The notes: generated by a model from the sequence alone, not told the origin. Positions 27,785-37,310 are shown, counted from the stretch's first letter. The stretch: 64,000 bases of DNA from Cupriavidus pauculus (GCF_022179805.1 NZ_BPUO01000002.1:372001-436000), one strand, 5' to 3'. Numbers and translations are program-made.

Positions 27785-27863
27785 GGACCGGGGCATGGTC
27801 ATGGGGAATGTGAAGCTTTTGGAAAAGCACGGTGGCAAATCGGGCGACTGGGTGGCGCCGTAA
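27738..27863 (+). pseudogene. moaC: Displaced native 3' end of moaC (42 codons)
   Basis: These 126 bases stay in the moaC frame and end at TAA. After the shared 47-bp core, 12 of 25 aligned codons differ from the intact copy, and 11 of those differences are synonymous (the other is Ile to Met); the end is VAP instead of VAGG. It lacks a start and the first 117 residues, so it is not expressed as a protein. It marks the right edge of the island. The next gene is 229 bp further. Confidence 0.9.
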
Positions 27864-28092
27864 TACTTGTCCGCGCCCCTGTCCGGACCGTAACGGCGAT
27901 GTTGCGCGCCGATGCCTGCACACACGCCTCTGTTCGTGCCATTCATCCTGCCCGTAATAAAGGTAACGCGGCATTTCCAGATGGCCCACGGTGCCCCTGA
28001 CTGCGGCAAATTGATATTCAATACAAAACGTCACGCCGGGCCGGTATGCCGGCCGCGCGCGTCAGGCGTTGAGTAACAGGCAAGTACTTGGG

Positions 28093-28566
28093 ATGCAGAT
28101 CATGAACGGGCGCAAGCTCTGCCAGGTGGCCCTGGCATTGGCCGCGATTGCCGCGGCGGGGTACAGCACGACATCGCTGGCCGGCGGGTATCACCACACG
28201 CGTGCCCGCGTGGGCGTTGGCGTCTACGTGGGACCGGGATGGGGCCCTGGTTGGGGTCCCGGCTGGGGACCGGGTTGGGGGCCGGGATGGGCACCCTATG
28301 GGCCGTACTACTACCCCGGCTACTATCCCGCGCCGGCCGTGGTGGCCGTGCCGCCGCCAAATCCGCCGCAATACATCGAACAGGGCAGCGACGGCAATCC
28401 CGCCATCACCGACGGCTCGTCGCCCAATGCCTGGTGGTACCACTGCTCGCAGCCCGAGGGCTACTACCCGTACGTTCGCGAGTGCCCCGGCGGCTGGCAG
28501 CGCGAGCAGCCGCGCGCCCCGTCTTCGGCCGCGCCCGTACCGGCCACGCCTGGAGTGACATCATGA
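28093..28566 (+). CDS. Exported glycine/proline/tryptophan-repeat protein
   Basis: A 157-residue protein with a signal peptide (MQIMNGRKLCQVALALAAIAAAGYSTTSLAGG region). It is followed by tandem GPGW units near residues 46-65 and a Tyr/Pro-rich stretch (PYGPYYYPGYYPAP). The C-terminal part has NAWWYHCSQPEGYYPYVRECPGGW with two Cys. Similar small exported proteins occur widely in Burkholderiales and are of unknown function. Alternative ATG at 28102. Its stop overlaps the next gene's start (ATGA). Confidence 0.75.
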   Translation: MQIMNGRKLCQVALALAAIAAAGYSTTSLAGGYHHTRARVGVGVYVGPGWGPGWGPGWGPGWGPGWAPYGPYYYPGYYPAPAVVAVPPPNPPQYIEQGSDGNPAITDGSSPNAWWYHCSQPEGYYPYVRECPGGWQREQPRAPSSAAPVPATPGVTS

Positions 28567-29087
28567 GAATGCGGTCCCTGTGCCTGCTGACGGCAGCTTC
28601 GCTGGGGTTGGGTGCCTGCGCGGTAATGCCGTCGGGCCCAAGTGTCATGGCGCTGCCGGGCACCAACAAGACGTTCGACCAGTTCCGTGGCGACGACTAC
28701 AACTGCCGGCAGTTCGCGTTTGGGCAGATCGGCGGGACGAGCCCGCAACAAAATGCCAATACGGCCGCCGTGGGAAGCGCCGTCATCGGCACCGCGCTGG
28801 GCGCGGCCGCTGGTGCCGCTTTCGGGGGTGGTGAAGGTGCCGCCGTCGGCGCCGGGGTGGGACTTCTTACCGGCTCCGCCGTGGGCGCCGGCAATTCGTA
28901 CAACGCGGGTTATGGCTCGCAGCGTGCATATGACGCGGCCTACGTGCAGTGCATGTACGCCAGCGGCAACCGCGTGCCGGTGTATGGCCAGATGGTGACC
29001 GCCCAGCCGCCTGCACGCGCCGCCATGCCGCCCGCCAACTATCAGCCCTACTACCCGCCCCCGCCTCCGCCGGGATACACGCGCTAG
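28563..29087 (+). CDS. Lipoprotein with glycine-zipper domain
   Basis: A 174-residue lipoprotein. The signal peptide ends in a lipobox LGAC near residue 19. A DxYNCRQFAFGQ segment is followed by a glycine-zipper membrane segment at about 65-105 rich in alternating Gly and Ala (GSAVIGTALGAAAGAAFGGG). The C-terminus is Pro/Tyr-rich. Glycine-zipper proteins often insert in the outer membrane. It is coupled to the preceding exported protein and its stop overlaps that of the convergent ligase gene by 4 nt. Confidence 0.8.
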   Translation: MRMRSLCLLTAASLGLGACAVMPSGPSVMALPGTNKTFDQFRGDDYNCRQFAFGQIGGTSPQQNANTAAVGSAVIGTALGAAAGAAFGGGEGAAVGAGVGLLTGSAVGAGNSYNAGYGSQRAYDAAYVQCMYASGNRVPVYGQMVTAQPPARAAMPPANYQPYYPPPPPPGYTR

Positions 29088-30931
29088 TCGATACCCTGGC
29101 CGCCCGAGGCCGCCCGATGGTGGTCTCGCTGCTCGCGCATGCGGACCCACGCGCAGAATTCGCGCGGCCGGCGGTCGGCGGAGAGTGCGTCGCAGTCGCG
29201 CGCTAACGCGTCAAACTGCGTCGCTTCGTCGCCCTGATAGTAGTAGCGCAGACGCTCCATCCAGAGCCGTGCACGTTCCTGCTCGCCGGTCAGTGCCAGC
29301 AGCCATGCGCTGCGGCGAATCAGCGTAGGCGTGGGCAGCAGATGCAACGCCGCGATATGGTTCGGCAGCAAGCCGGCGGCGCTGCCCGGCGTGATTGTCG
29401 TATGTTCGGCCACATCGGACGCCGCGTGCTGCCTGAACCAGTAGCGCGGCATGGGCAGCGCGGCACGATGTTCGTCGCTCGCGTACTCGCGGGCTTCCAC
29501 CCGCTTGTAGTCCTGCCACAACGTGGCCAGCACCACGGCCGACCCCGCCACGAACACCACGCCCACCACCGTGACCGCGAACCGTGGCCACCGCTTGCCG
29601 ACGCCCGACGGTTCCAGCCAGGCCAGCAGGAAACAGAACGGCAGGAAGTAGTACAGGTAGTGCAGCGGATACTCGAGCATCGAGTGCGCCGCCAGCATCG
29701 CCAGCCAGATCAGGACCGGTACCGCCATGCCCCGCTCGGTAGCCGAGCCGCGCAAGATCCGGTCGCGCATCACACGCCAGAACCACGCCGCCAACACCAG
29801 TACAACGCCAGCCGTACCCACTGCACCCGTCTTGGCCAGCAGATCGAGCACCGCGTTGTGCGCGTGCAGTGACATCTCGGCCACCACTTGCGTCTGCGAC
29901 GTAATCTGGAACTGCGCCCAGCCGAACTCGCCATAGCCGACGCCAAGCCACGGATGCGTGCGGAACATCGCCAGGGCCTGCGTCCACAGCGCGCCCCGAT
30001 ACGAAATCTGGCTACCCGACTGCAGTTGCGCCACGGTGTCGAACAGGCGCCAGTCGAACGCCTGTCCCGCCATCTTGATCCCGGGCTGCAATGCCGCGAA
30101 ACCCACCACCAGCAGCACCGCGGCAGCGACCAGGCCGGGTGCCCGATGCATCGGGCTGGCACCGCGCGGCGTGCCGCGCGCCATCAGCGCCGCCAGCAAC
30201 GCGTACACGGCGGTCAGCCCGACATGGACCAGCCCCGTGCGCGACCCCGACAGCACGATGCCACTTTCCAGCATCAACGTGGCCACGAGCCATGCCGGAA
30301 ACTGCAGCCAGCTACGCGTCGCCAGCCAGATCGCCGCAGCCAGTGCCAGGCCATTGACCGTGGCCTGATGGTTGGGCTGGTTCAGGTTGCCCCAGAGGCG
30401 CCGGTTGGCATCGTAGAAATACTCGGAGACAAGCCCGAACGTCTGGTCTTCCATGTGGAAGACCTGAATCCATTGCGCCAGCGTGCCGAGCAGCCCGGCC
30501 ACCAGAAAGGCAATGGCCAGCGCATCGACAATGGCAGCACGACGCTCGGAAGACATCCCCTGGCTCGTGCGCCACGCGCTCACCATGACGGCGGTGCCAA
30601 GCCCCAGCACCAGTTGCGTGGTCAGACGGCTGCCCGACGTATCGGCCATGCCCGATGCCGCTTGCAGCAGCGTGGTGCCGAGCAACCAGACCGGGAACAG
30701 CGCCACCCACGGAAAAGCCCGCGCAGCGCGCCGGTCGGTCAGGTCGGCCGGGTCCGTGCGCCCGGCCTGCATCGCCAGTACGGCCACCAGCACGACCCCG
30801 AGGACGGCTGCGGTCCATTCGCCGTAGAACGTCGCCAGCGGCAGCGTATGGCGGGAGACCAGGAACGGAACAGTAAAGGCAACGACAATGGCCGTCGCGG
30901 GAATCGTGGCTCGGTGGGCCGGCATGCGCAC
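29084..30931 (-). CDS. pglL: O-antigen ligase-like / pilin O-oligosaccharyltransferase, PglL type
   Basis: A 615-residue polytopic inner-membrane protein with about 12 helices. It carries the Wzy/PglL ligase core: the periplasmic loop RLWGNLNQPNHQATVNGLAL near residue 180, the segment around LSGSRTGLVHVGLTAVY near 230, and LHAHNAVLDLLAKTGAVG near 360. A soluble C-terminal tail follows. It sits just downstream of two type IV pilin genes on the same strand, as pilin glycosyltransferases do, and would transfer lipid-linked glycan to pilin or other exported proteins. A WaaL-type O-antigen ligase role is the alternative. Confidence 0.8.
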   Translation of the reverse strand: MRMPAHRATIPATAIVVAFTVPFLVSRHTLPLATFYGEWTAAVLGVVLVAVLAMQAGRTDPADLTDRRAARAFPWVALFPVWLLGTTLLQAASGMADTSGSRLTTQLVLGLGTAVMVSAWRTSQGMSSERRAAIVDALAIAFLVAGLLGTLAQWIQVFHMEDQTFGLVSEYFYDANRRLWGNLNQPNHQATVNGLALAAAIWLATRSWLQFPAWLVATLMLESGIVLSGSRTGLVHVGLTAVYALLAALMARGTPRGASPMHRAPGLVAAAVLLVVGFAALQPGIKMAGQAFDWRLFDTVAQLQSGSQISYRGALWTQALAMFRTHPWLGVGYGEFGWAQFQITSQTQVVAEMSLHAHNAVLDLLAKTGAVGTAGVVLVLAAWFWRVMRDRILRGSATERGMAVPVLIWLAMLAAHSMLEYPLHYLYYFLPFCFLLAWLEPSGVGKRWPRFAVTVVGVVFVAGSAVVLATLWQDYKRVEAREYASDEHRAALPMPRYWFRQHAASDVAEHTTITPGSAAGLLPNHIAALHLLPTPTLIRRSAWLLALTGEQERARLWMERLRYYYQGDEATQFDALARDCDALSADRRPREFCAWVRMREQRDHHRAASGGQGID

Positions 30932-31048
30932 GGGGACTGGGAGGCAAAGGCGCCATGATAGCGTGGGCGCTTGTGCCCATGGGCTTTGCCGGTCAGTCGT
31001 CGAAGCCTTGTTGCGTTCCGAAGTCCAGAACGAAGTTGGCTAGTCCGT

Positions 31049-31534
31049 TCAGGTTTTGGTCGCGGCCTGATATGCGCAGGCTTGCGGCAGGTAGCGTTGT
31101 TCGGCGTTGGACGTGCAATCCCACGTGATCGATCCCTTGTCGGCGTTGCCCATCGTCAGCGTGACGGTCTTGCCTTGCAGCCCCTTCGATACCCCAGCGG
31201 CCTTGAACGTCGCGACGATCGTGCAACCACCGCCTGCCACCGCAGTACCTCCCGTCGTGATCCTTTCCACGTATGCGCCGGAGATATCCGTGGCAACCGG
31301 TATGCCGGCTGCGGTTGCGCTCGCGTTGCTCGGGCATGACCCCTCTTGCGAAAACGCCTCAGTCACCGAAGCCTTTTGCCCCGACCCCAGGTTCAGCCCC
31401 TCGGCGAACTGCGCGCGCGCCAGGTAGTCCTGGTATTGCGGGATGGCAATCGCTGCCAGGATGCCGATGATCGCGACCACGATCATCAGTTCGATCAGCG
31501 TAAAGCCGGCTTGGCGAACTCGCTTGTGTTGCAT
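31049..31534 (-). CDS. pilA: Type IV pilin, PilA-like (downstream copy)
   Basis: A 161-residue major-type pilin. Leader [10 protein letters not shown] is followed by the class III N-terminal segment [19 protein letters not shown], with Gly-1/Phe+1 cleavage by PilD and Glu+5. The C-terminal domain has Cys pairs for the D-region disulphide (GSCPSN and LPQACAY). It is one of two tandem pilins; the two are about equally long in the mature part. PglL lies directly downstream. Confidence 0.93.
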   Translation of the reverse strand: MQHKRVRQAGFTLIELMIVVAIIGILAAIAIPQYQDYLARAQFAEGLNLGSGQKASVTEAFSQEGSCPSNASATAAGIPVATDISGAYVERITTGGTAVAGGGCTIVATFKAAGVSKGLQGKTVTLTMGNADKGSITWDCTSNAEQRYLPQACAYQAATKT

Positions 31535-31725
31535 GTTGACCCCCAGATTGAAAAGTTGTCCTGTGATGGCACTACGCCGGCGGCGGCAAGGCCATCGGCA
31601 GGCCAGATCTTCACGGGTGTCATGCCGGTTCTGGATTGATGCAGCACAAGCTGACAGGCAATGTCGCAATCGCGGACAGGCGCGACAAAACGGGGATGCG
31701 GCGTTCGAAATCAGGCATTTCCGAA

Positions 31726-31753
31726 GCGCGGATCGGACGCTTCCGATCCGCGC
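31726..31753 (-). terminator. Perfect 12-bp hairpin between the two pilin genes
   Basis: GCGCGGATCGGA (31726-31737) pairs with TCCGATCCGCGC (31742-31753) over a 4-nt loop. The T tract on the minus strand is short, so it may attenuate transcription between the two pilins and bias expression towards the upstream copy. Confidence 0.55.
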
Positions 31754-31783
31754 TATCGTCTTCAGCAAATCAGCTCACGCGGC

Positions 31784-32320
31784 TTACTTGTCGTCCGCCG
31801 ACGCTGTCAGTTGCCCGCAGGCCTGCGGCAGGTACTTCTTGTCGGCCGACGACTGGCACTTCCATGTGATCGAACCCTTGTCGGCGTTGCCCATGGTCAG
31901 CACCACATACTTGCCGAGCAGTCCCTTGGCAATGCCGGCGTCCTTGAAGTTCGCGGTGATCGTGCAGCCGCCCGCGTCACTGGCGGTGCCGCCGGTCTGC
32001 ACGCTGCGCACGTAGCTGCCGACGATCGACGACGCGGCCGGAATGCCGTCGGTGGCGCCACTTGCGTTGTTGGGACACGTGCCCGTGTACGAGAAAGCCT
32101 CGGTGAGCGCCGCCTTCTGCCCCGAGGCAAGGTTGACCCCTTCGGAGAATTGCGACCGCGCCACATAGTCCTGGTACTGCGGAATGGCGATACCGGCCAG
32201 GATGCCGATGATCGCCACCACGATCATGAGTTCGATCAGCGAGAAGCCGTGTTGCGCGTGCCGGGCGTGGCGGTGCGATCCACGGAGGTTGGTGCCGAAG
32301 GCGTTGGTCTTGCGTTGCAT
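31784..32320 (-). CDS. pilA: Type IV pilin, PilA-like with an unusually long leader
   Basis: A 178-residue pilin with the core [20 protein letters not shown]. The leader before the Gly-Phe cleavage site has 25 residues ([20 protein letters not shown] followed by HAQHG), Arg/His-rich, compared with 10 in the neighbouring copy. The mature part includes Cys in TGTCPNN and LPQACGQ. It is upstream of the other pilin on the same strand. Both share AITIPQYQDY-like N-terminal sequence and similar C-terminal layout, so they are paralogues from duplication. Confidence 0.93.
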   Translation of the reverse strand: MQRKTNAFGTNLRGSHRHARHAQHGFSLIELMIVVAIIGILAGIAIPQYQDYVARSQFSEGVNLASGQKAALTEAFSYTGTCPNNASGATDGIPAASSIVGSYVRSVQTGGTASDAGGCTITANFKDAGIAKGLLGKYVVLTMGNADKGSITWKCQSSADKKYLPQACGQLTASADDK

Positions 32321-32441
32321 GTTGACCCTTTCATTGAGTTTTGGATGGAATGAAATTGCGTCGCGCCGCACCCCCGAAAGGTGTGCGATGCGCCGCGGGG
32401 TCATGATCGGAAGAACCACCCCAGCGGCCCAATGACCTCGG

Positions 32442-32469
32442 ACAATTCCCACAGAAAAGTGGGAATTGT
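32442..32469. promoter_or_regulatory. Perfect 11-bp inverted repeat upstream of the long-leader pilin
   Basis: ACAATTCCCAC (32442-32452) and GTGGGAATTGT (32459-32469) are perfect inverted copies over AGAAAA. The block lies 120 bp upstream of the pilin start. It could be an operator or an RNA hairpin of the leader; no sigma-54 -24/-12 promoter was found. Confidence 0.45.
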
Positions 32470-32529
32470 TTGGAAATCCGCAGGAGTCCGTAGCGCGGAA
32501 GCCGCGCTTTTGGGTGTTGCAAAAACAAA

Positions 32530-32555
32530 ACGGGCGACCCGCTTGGGTCGCCCGT
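32530..32555 (-). terminator. Intrinsic terminator of terC
   Basis: ACGGGCGACCC (32530-32540) pairs with GGGTCGCCCGT (32545-32555) over GCTT. On the minus strand a T-rich run follows, 28 bp after the terC stop. It separates terC from the pilin genes. Confidence 0.85.
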
Positions 32556-32582
32556 TTCAGGCTCGTTCAGCTACCAGGTCGC

Positions 32583-33281
32583 TCAGGCGATCTTCTGCGT
32601 AGCGCGCTTCTGCAGCAGCTTGCCCAGCAGTACCACCAGCACGGCACCAGCCACGCCGAACACCAGGTGGGCGTGCGGCACGTTGACCTGGAACCAGGCG
32701 GCATCGACCGGATCGCTGACCAGCATTTCGCCGGCCAGGTAGCCCAGCAGCGCGGCGCCCAGCACGATGATGATCGGGAAGCGCTCCATCACCTTGAGCA
32801 GCAGCGTGCTGCCGAAGACGATCAGCGGAATCGACAGGCCCAGGCCGATGATCAGCAGCATCAGCTGGCTGCCTTCGGGGCCCTTCTGCGCGGCGGCGGC
32901 AACCGCCACCACGTTGTCCAGCGACATGACCAGGTCGGCGATCAGAATCGTGCGAACCGCGGCCCAGATGTTGTCCTTGGCGTCGTGGCCGTCTTCGCCG
33001 TCGTCGCCGGTCAGCAGTTGCACGCCGATGTAGACCAGCAGGATGGCACCCACGATCTTCAGGTACGGCAGGCTCAGCAGCTTGACGGCTGCCACGGTCA
33101 GCACCACCCGCATGATGATGGCGGCGGCGCTACCCCAGAAAATGGCTTTCTTCTGCTGCGCGGGGGGTAGGTTGCGCGATGCGAGCGCGATCACCACGGC
33201 GTTATCGCCCGACAGGACGATATTGGTCAGGATGATCGATCCCAGCGCAATCCAGAACGTGCTGCTGGACAACAATTCCAC
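32583..33281 (-). CDS. terC: TerC-family membrane protein (YjbE-like metal exporter)
   Basis: A 232-residue inner-membrane protein with about seven helices. TerC hallmarks are LSGDNAVVIALASRNLP near residue 24 and LVMSLDNVVAVAAAAQ near 117, both with the conserved Asp-Asn pairs. The YjbE-like branch exports Mn2+ or other metals to loaded secreted enzymes. No yybP-ykoY manganese riboswitch was recognised upstream. It is a single gene with a clear terminator. Confidence 0.85.
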   Translation of the reverse strand: MELLSSSTFWIALGSIILTNIVLSGDNAVVIALASRNLPPAQQKKAIFWGSAAAIIMRVVLTVAAVKLLSLPYLKIVGAILLVYIGVQLLTGDDGEDGHDAKDNIWAAVRTILIADLVMSLDNVVAVAAAAQKGPEGSQLMLLIIGLGLSIPLIVFGSTLLLKVMERFPIIIVLGAALLGYLAGEMLVSDPVDAAWFQVNVPHAHLVFGVAGAVLVVLLGKLLQKRATQKIA

Positions 33282-33467
33282 GGCTTGACTCCTCGAATTA
33301 CAAAGTTATTTCCGTGCCCGCGGAAGCTGCCACTGATCGGCCAACTGCGGACTTTCGGATGTCTGAACTACCAGACATGAGATGTATCGTAGAAACCTTA
33401 CGATTGGGTTTCATTGTGACGCAACGGTCCTCGGGAAATACCCTAGGGGCACCGCTCGCCAGAACGA

Positions 33468-33500
33468 CATTGCCCCCGCCAGTGACGGCCGGGGGCAATG
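33468..33500 (-). terminator. Perfect 11-bp hairpin after sucD
   Basis: CATTGCCCCCG (33468-33478) pairs with CGGGGGCAATG (33490-33500). It lies 83 bp beyond the sucD stop in the 300-bp gap to terC; the T tract is poor. Confidence 0.55.
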
Positions 33501-33582
33501 CGCGCGACCCGAAAGGCCGCTGGTACTGCATGCCGCACCGCGCTCCGGATCGTCCGGAATACGGTGCGGTATTCGACACTGC

Positions 33583-34464
33583 TTACAGCTTGGCCTTCAG
33601 CAGGCGAGCCATTTCCGACGGGTTCTTGGTCACCGTGATACCGCAGGCTTCCATGATTTCCAGCTTGGCCTGGGCGGTGTCGGCACCACCCGAGATCAGC
33701 GCGCCGGCGTGGCCCATGCGCTTGCCCGGAGGCGCGGTCACGCCAGCGATGAAGCCAACCACCGGCTTCTTCATGTTTTCCTTGATCCAGTAAGCCGCGT
33801 TGGCTTCGTCCGGACCACCGATTTCACCGATCATGACCACGGCGTCCGTATCCGGATCGTCGTTGAACATCTTCATCACGTCGATGTGCTTCAGGCCATT
33901 GATGGGGTCGCCACCAATGCCGACAGCCGACGACTGGCCCAGGCCCAGCGCGGTCAGCTGGCCCACGGCTTCGTACGTCAGCGTGCCCGAGCGCGACACC
34001 ACGCCGATGCGGCCCTTGCGGTGGATGTGACCCGGCATGATGCCGATCTTGATCTCGTCCGGCGTGATCAGGCCCGGGCAGTTCGGTCCCAGCAGCAGCG
34101 TCTTCTTGTTCTGCTTACGCATCTTGTCCTTGACTTCCATCATGTCACGGACGGGGATGCCTTCGGTAATGCAGACCACCAGGTCCAGGTCGGCGTCGAC
34201 GGCTTCCCAGATGGCGGCGGCAGCGCCTGCGGGCGGCACGTAGATCACCGAAACGGTGGCGCCGGTCTGTGCCTTGGCGTCCTTGACGCTGGCGTAGATG
34301 GGAATGCCTTCGAAGTCTTCGCCGGCCTTCTTCGGGTTCACGCCGGCAACGAACGCGTTCTTGCCGTTGGCATAGTCACGGCAGCCACGGGTGTGGAACT
34401 GGCCGGTCTTGCCGGTGATACCCTGGGTGATGACCTTCGTGTCCTTGTTGATCAGAATGCTCAT
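33583..34464 (-). CDS. sucD: Succinyl-CoA synthetase alpha subunit
   Basis: A 293-residue subunit of the TCA-cycle enzyme that makes ATP (or GTP) from succinyl-CoA. The N-terminal CoA-binding Rossmann part starts [33 protein letters not shown] follows near residue 150, and the phosphorylated His is in [11 protein letters not shown] near 246. Full length. It starts 58 bp after sucC on the same strand. Confidence 0.97.
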   Translation of the reverse strand: MSILINKDTKVITQGITGKTGQFHTRGCRDYANGKNAFVAGVNPKKAGEDFEGIPIYASVKDAKAQTGATVSVIYVPPAGAAAAIWEAVDADLDLVVCITEGIPVRDMMEVKDKMRKQNKKTLLLGPNCPGLITPDEIKIGIMPGHIHRKGRIGVVSRSGTLTYEAVGQLTALGLGQSSAVGIGGDPINGLKHIDVMKMFNDDPDTDAVVMIGEIGGPDEANAAYWIKENMKKPVVGFIAGVTAPPGKRMGHAGALISGGADTAQAKLEIMEACGITVTKNPSEMARLLKAKL

Positions 34465-34522
34465 TTGCTAGTCCTTTTAGTCGCCCCGCCCGGCTGTGGC
34501 CAGGCGGCAACGAAAGTTGTCC

Positions 34523-35689
34523 TTACTTGCCAGCGGCAGCGGCCACGACCTTCTGGGCAGCTTCTTCCATCGTGTCAGCCGAAATGATCGGCAGACCGGA
34601 TTCAGCCAGCATCTTCTTGCCCAGGTCTTCGTTCGTGCCCTTCATGCGGACGACCAGCGGCACGCCCAGTTGCACGGCCTTCGACGCCGAGATCACGCCT
34701 TCGGCGATCACGTCGCAGCGCATGATGCCGCCGAAGATGTTCACCAGGATGGCTTCCACGTTCGGGTTCTTCAGCATCAGCTTGAAGGCTTCGGTCACCT
34801 TCTCGGTGGTGGCACCGCCGCCCACGTCCAGGAAGTTGGCCGGCTCGCCGCCGAACAGCTTGATGGTGTCCATCGTGGCCATGGCCAGACCAGCGCCGTT
34901 CACCAGGCAGCCGATGTTGCCGTCCAGCGAGATGTAGGCCAGGTCGAACTTCGAGGCTTCGATTTCGTTGGCGTCTTCTTCGTCCAGGTCACGGTACGCG
35001 ACGATTTCCGGGTGACGGAACAGTGCGTTCGAGTCGAAGTTGAACTTGGCGTCCAGTGCGATCACCTTGCCGTCGCCGGTCAGGATCAGCGGGTTGATTT
35101 CGGCCAGCGAAGCGTCGGTTTCCCAGAACGCCTTGTACAGGCCTTGCAGCGCCTGGCGGGCTTGCGCCACGCTTGCGTCGGGCACGCCGATCTTGCGGGC
35201 GATGTCGTCGGCGTCGGCGTCCTTCAGGCCTTCAGCCGGATCCACCAGCAGCGTGTGGATCTTTTCCGGCGAATGGGCTGCAACTTCTTCGATGTCCATG
35301 CCGCCTTCGCTCGAGGCCATCAGGGCCACCTTTTGCGAAACGCGATCCACCACCAGCGAAACGTACAGTTCCTTCTTGATGTCGGCGCCTTCTTCGACCA
35401 GCAGGCGGTTGACCTTCTTGCCTTCCGGGCCGGTCTGGTGCGTCACCAGCGTCATGCCGAGAATGTTGGTGGCGTAGGTCTTCACCTCGTCGATGCTCTT
35501 GGCCACCTTCACGCCGCCGCCCTTGCCGCGGCCACCTGCGTGGATCTGTGCCTTGACAACCCACACCGGGCCACCGAGCTGTTCAGCCGCCTTCAGGGCC
35601 TCTTCGACCGAGAAAGCCGGGATGCCGCGCGGAACCGGCACATTGTATTTGCGCAGGATTTCCTTGCCTTGATACTCATGGATATTCAT
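34523..35689 (-). CDS. sucC: Succinyl-CoA synthetase beta subunit
   Basis: A 388-residue ATP-grasp subunit that partners SucD. It begins [20 protein letters not shown], contains [20 protein letters not shown] near residue 45 and the [17 protein letters not shown] segment near 320. The [18 protein letters not shown] region is also typical. It is the first gene of a sucCD operon. Confidence 0.97.
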   Translation of the reverse strand: MNIHEYQGKEILRKYNVPVPRGIPAFSVEEALKAAEQLGGPVWVVKAQIHAGGRGKGGGVKVAKSIDEVKTYATNILGMTLVTHQTGPEGKKVNRLLVEEGADIKKELYVSLVVDRVSQKVALMASSEGGMDIEEVAAHSPEKIHTLLVDPAEGLKDADADDIARKIGVPDASVAQARQALQGLYKAFWETDASLAEINPLILTGDGKVIALDAKFNFDSNALFRHPEIVAYRDLDEEDANEIEASKFDLAYISLDGNIGCLVNGAGLAMATMDTIKLFGGEPANFLDVGGGATTEKVTEAFKLMLKNPNVEAILVNIFGGIMRCDVIAEGVISASKAVQLGVPLVVRMKGTNEDLGKKMLAESGLPIISADTMEEAAQKVVAAAAGK

Positions 35690-35779
35690 GCGTGTTTCCT
35701 TTCGGGTAGGCGTAAAGGGATTGGAAAAATAGTTGGAGACGAAGGGCTTGCGCCTGTTTCCTTGAGCCGACCGTGACGG

Positions 35780-36451
35780 TCAGCCCGACGTACCGTTGGG
35801 CCGGTGGGCCAGGGTGTCTTCGCCACCTGATGCGGGGGCATCGGCGCGTGACGCGGTCTGGGGGGACGACGCCGCAGCGCCGGCTTTCGGTTTCGGCTGG
35901 TGACCATACCAGCGCGGGTAAAACTGCCGAACCACCTCGCCCTCGAATTTGAGTGCGTGGCATCCATGCAGCTGCATGGGCGGTTCGGGATTGGGATCGT
36001 CGGCGCCGTCGCGAATCTTGAACACGTCGCCGGCAAATGCCTGGATGGCCGCGGTAGGCAACACGCCGGCCAGTTCCGTGAGGTGGGTGCAGCCGGCCAC
36101 ATGGCCAAGCCGCTCGCGCACCGCACGGCGGAAACCTTTCATCAGATTCAGACCGATCAGCTCGCGGTAGGCCGGGCCGATGGTGTCGCAATGCGTCGGA
36201 TAGGGCACCCATTCCGAGCACGCCTCGGCGTCCACGATATTGAGGCGCAGATCGATCGTCACGCGCAGCCACAGGTCGTGCAACGGCTGGCCCTCGGGCC
36301 GGATACGGTTGCCCGCCAGTTCGATGTCGCGCGGCTTGGTATCGGTCAGGCGTGCCTCGATGTCCCACAGGCCGTCGTCCCGCAAATAGGCCTCGGCCGT
36401 GATGGAACGGCGATGACGCAAGGCACGATTGACGGGTGGGGAAAGCGGCAT
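35780..36451 (-). CDS. DUF2889 protein
   Basis: A 223-residue protein of the DUF2889 family: MPLSPPVNRALRHRRSITAE at the start, YLRDDGLWDIEARLTDTK near residue 28, and GCTHLTELAGVLPTAAIQ near 122. Function is unknown; the segment with several His and Cys suggests metal binding. A long tail of Ala, Pro and Ser ends the protein. It sits upstream of sucC on the same strand with a 90-bp gap. Confidence 0.8.
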   Translation of the reverse strand: MPLSPPVNRALRHRRSITAEAYLRDDGLWDIEARLTDTKPRDIELAGNRIRPEGQPLHDLWLRVTIDLRLNIVDAEACSEWVPYPTHCDTIGPAYRELIGLNLMKGFRRAVRERLGHVAGCTHLTELAGVLPTAAIQAFAGDVFKIRDGADDPNPEPPMQLHGCHALKFEGEVVRQFYPRWYGHQPKPKAGAAASSPQTASRADAPASGGEDTLAHRPNGTSG

Positions 36452-36792
36452 GACAGCAGGGGCTGAAGCGGCAGGCTGATGTGTGGCGGTATTCGGGGGC
36501 AAATCTCTTGGCGCACTCCGGGGCCATCTTCTGGCCGACGACCCGGTTTCAGCCGGGCGGCCGCCTGGGCCGGAGAACTCGTGGAGTTTAACATGCCGCG
36601 CTGCTTTGACCGGGAACATCCTGCGCGACAGTCTGTCCGGCGCGGATTGTTGCACGCCCGCTGGCGGCAAACCCGCTCCAAACATGGGTTTCGGGCCGAC
36701 ACGCCAGACTCGCGCTGCGTTGCATCAGTGGTACGACAACTAGGTTGACGCTTCACCTAATACCCCTTATGCGTACGCAGGTATGCAGATGG
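36452..36792. other. Gap between recX and the DUF2889 gene
   Basis: About 340 bp without a supported gene; open frames here have no ribosome-binding site or family match, and no structure of note was seen. Confidence 0.5.
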
Positions 36793-37245
36793 CTACGCGT
36801 CGTCCTCGGCACCCCGGATGATCTTGCCGATCACCGACCGCGAGAAGCCTCGCGCCATCATGAAACGGATCTGCTTGGCGCGCGCCTCAGGTGAATCAGG
36901 CGGAACACCGAAGCGCTTGCGCCACACCTCGGTTGCCCGCTCCAGCTCGGAGTCACGCAGCCGATCCTGGAGTTCACGCAGTTGCTCGCCGCCAAGCTGG
37001 TGGGTCTTGGCTTCCTGCAGCACGCGGGCGGCGCCATAGCGACTGGCACGCCGATGGACGAGACTGTCCACGAAGCGGTCGTTCGACAGCCAGTTTTCGC
37101 GCTCCAGCGCGTCGAGCAGCGCTTCGACTTCCTCGGCCGACTCGGCGTGCGGTGCCAGCTTGCGCGCCAGTTCCACACGGCTGTGCTCGCGGCGCGAGAG
37201 ATAGCCGACTGCGCGGGCCTTGAGGGAGAGCGGAGGACGGGGCAT
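36793..37245 (-). CDS. recX: RecA regulator RecX
   Basis: A 150-residue three-helix-repeat protein that binds RecA filaments and limits their assembly. Family repeats are visible: RAVGYLSRREHSRVELARKL, then VEALLDALERENWLSNDRFV, and IRFMMARGFSRSVIGKII. It follows recA on the same strand beyond a terminator-like hairpin, so readthrough from recA may supply it at low level. Confidence 0.93.
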   Translation of the reverse strand: MPRPPLSLKARAVGYLSRREHSRVELARKLAPHAESAEEVEALLDALERENWLSNDRFVDSLVHRRASRYGAARVLQEAKTHQLGGEQLRELQDRLRDSELERATEVWRKRFGVPPDSPEARAKQIRFMMARGFSRSVIGKIIRGAEDDA

Positions 37246-37310
37246 CGGCGGGGAAATTCAGGCGGGGATGAGTGCCGGCATTGCCGGCGTCGCCGGCTCA
37301 GCCAAAACAA

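Noticed and set aside
32492-32512. AGCGCGG-AAG-CCGCGCT hairpin followed by TTTT on the plus strand
   Set aside because: No plus-strand gene ends nearby; it could be incidental in GC-rich sequence.
33282-33582. Possible manganese riboswitch upstream of terC
   Set aside because: The expected paired GGGGAGTA-type signature strings of yybP-ykoY were not found; only an 11-bp hairpin belonging to sucD is seen.
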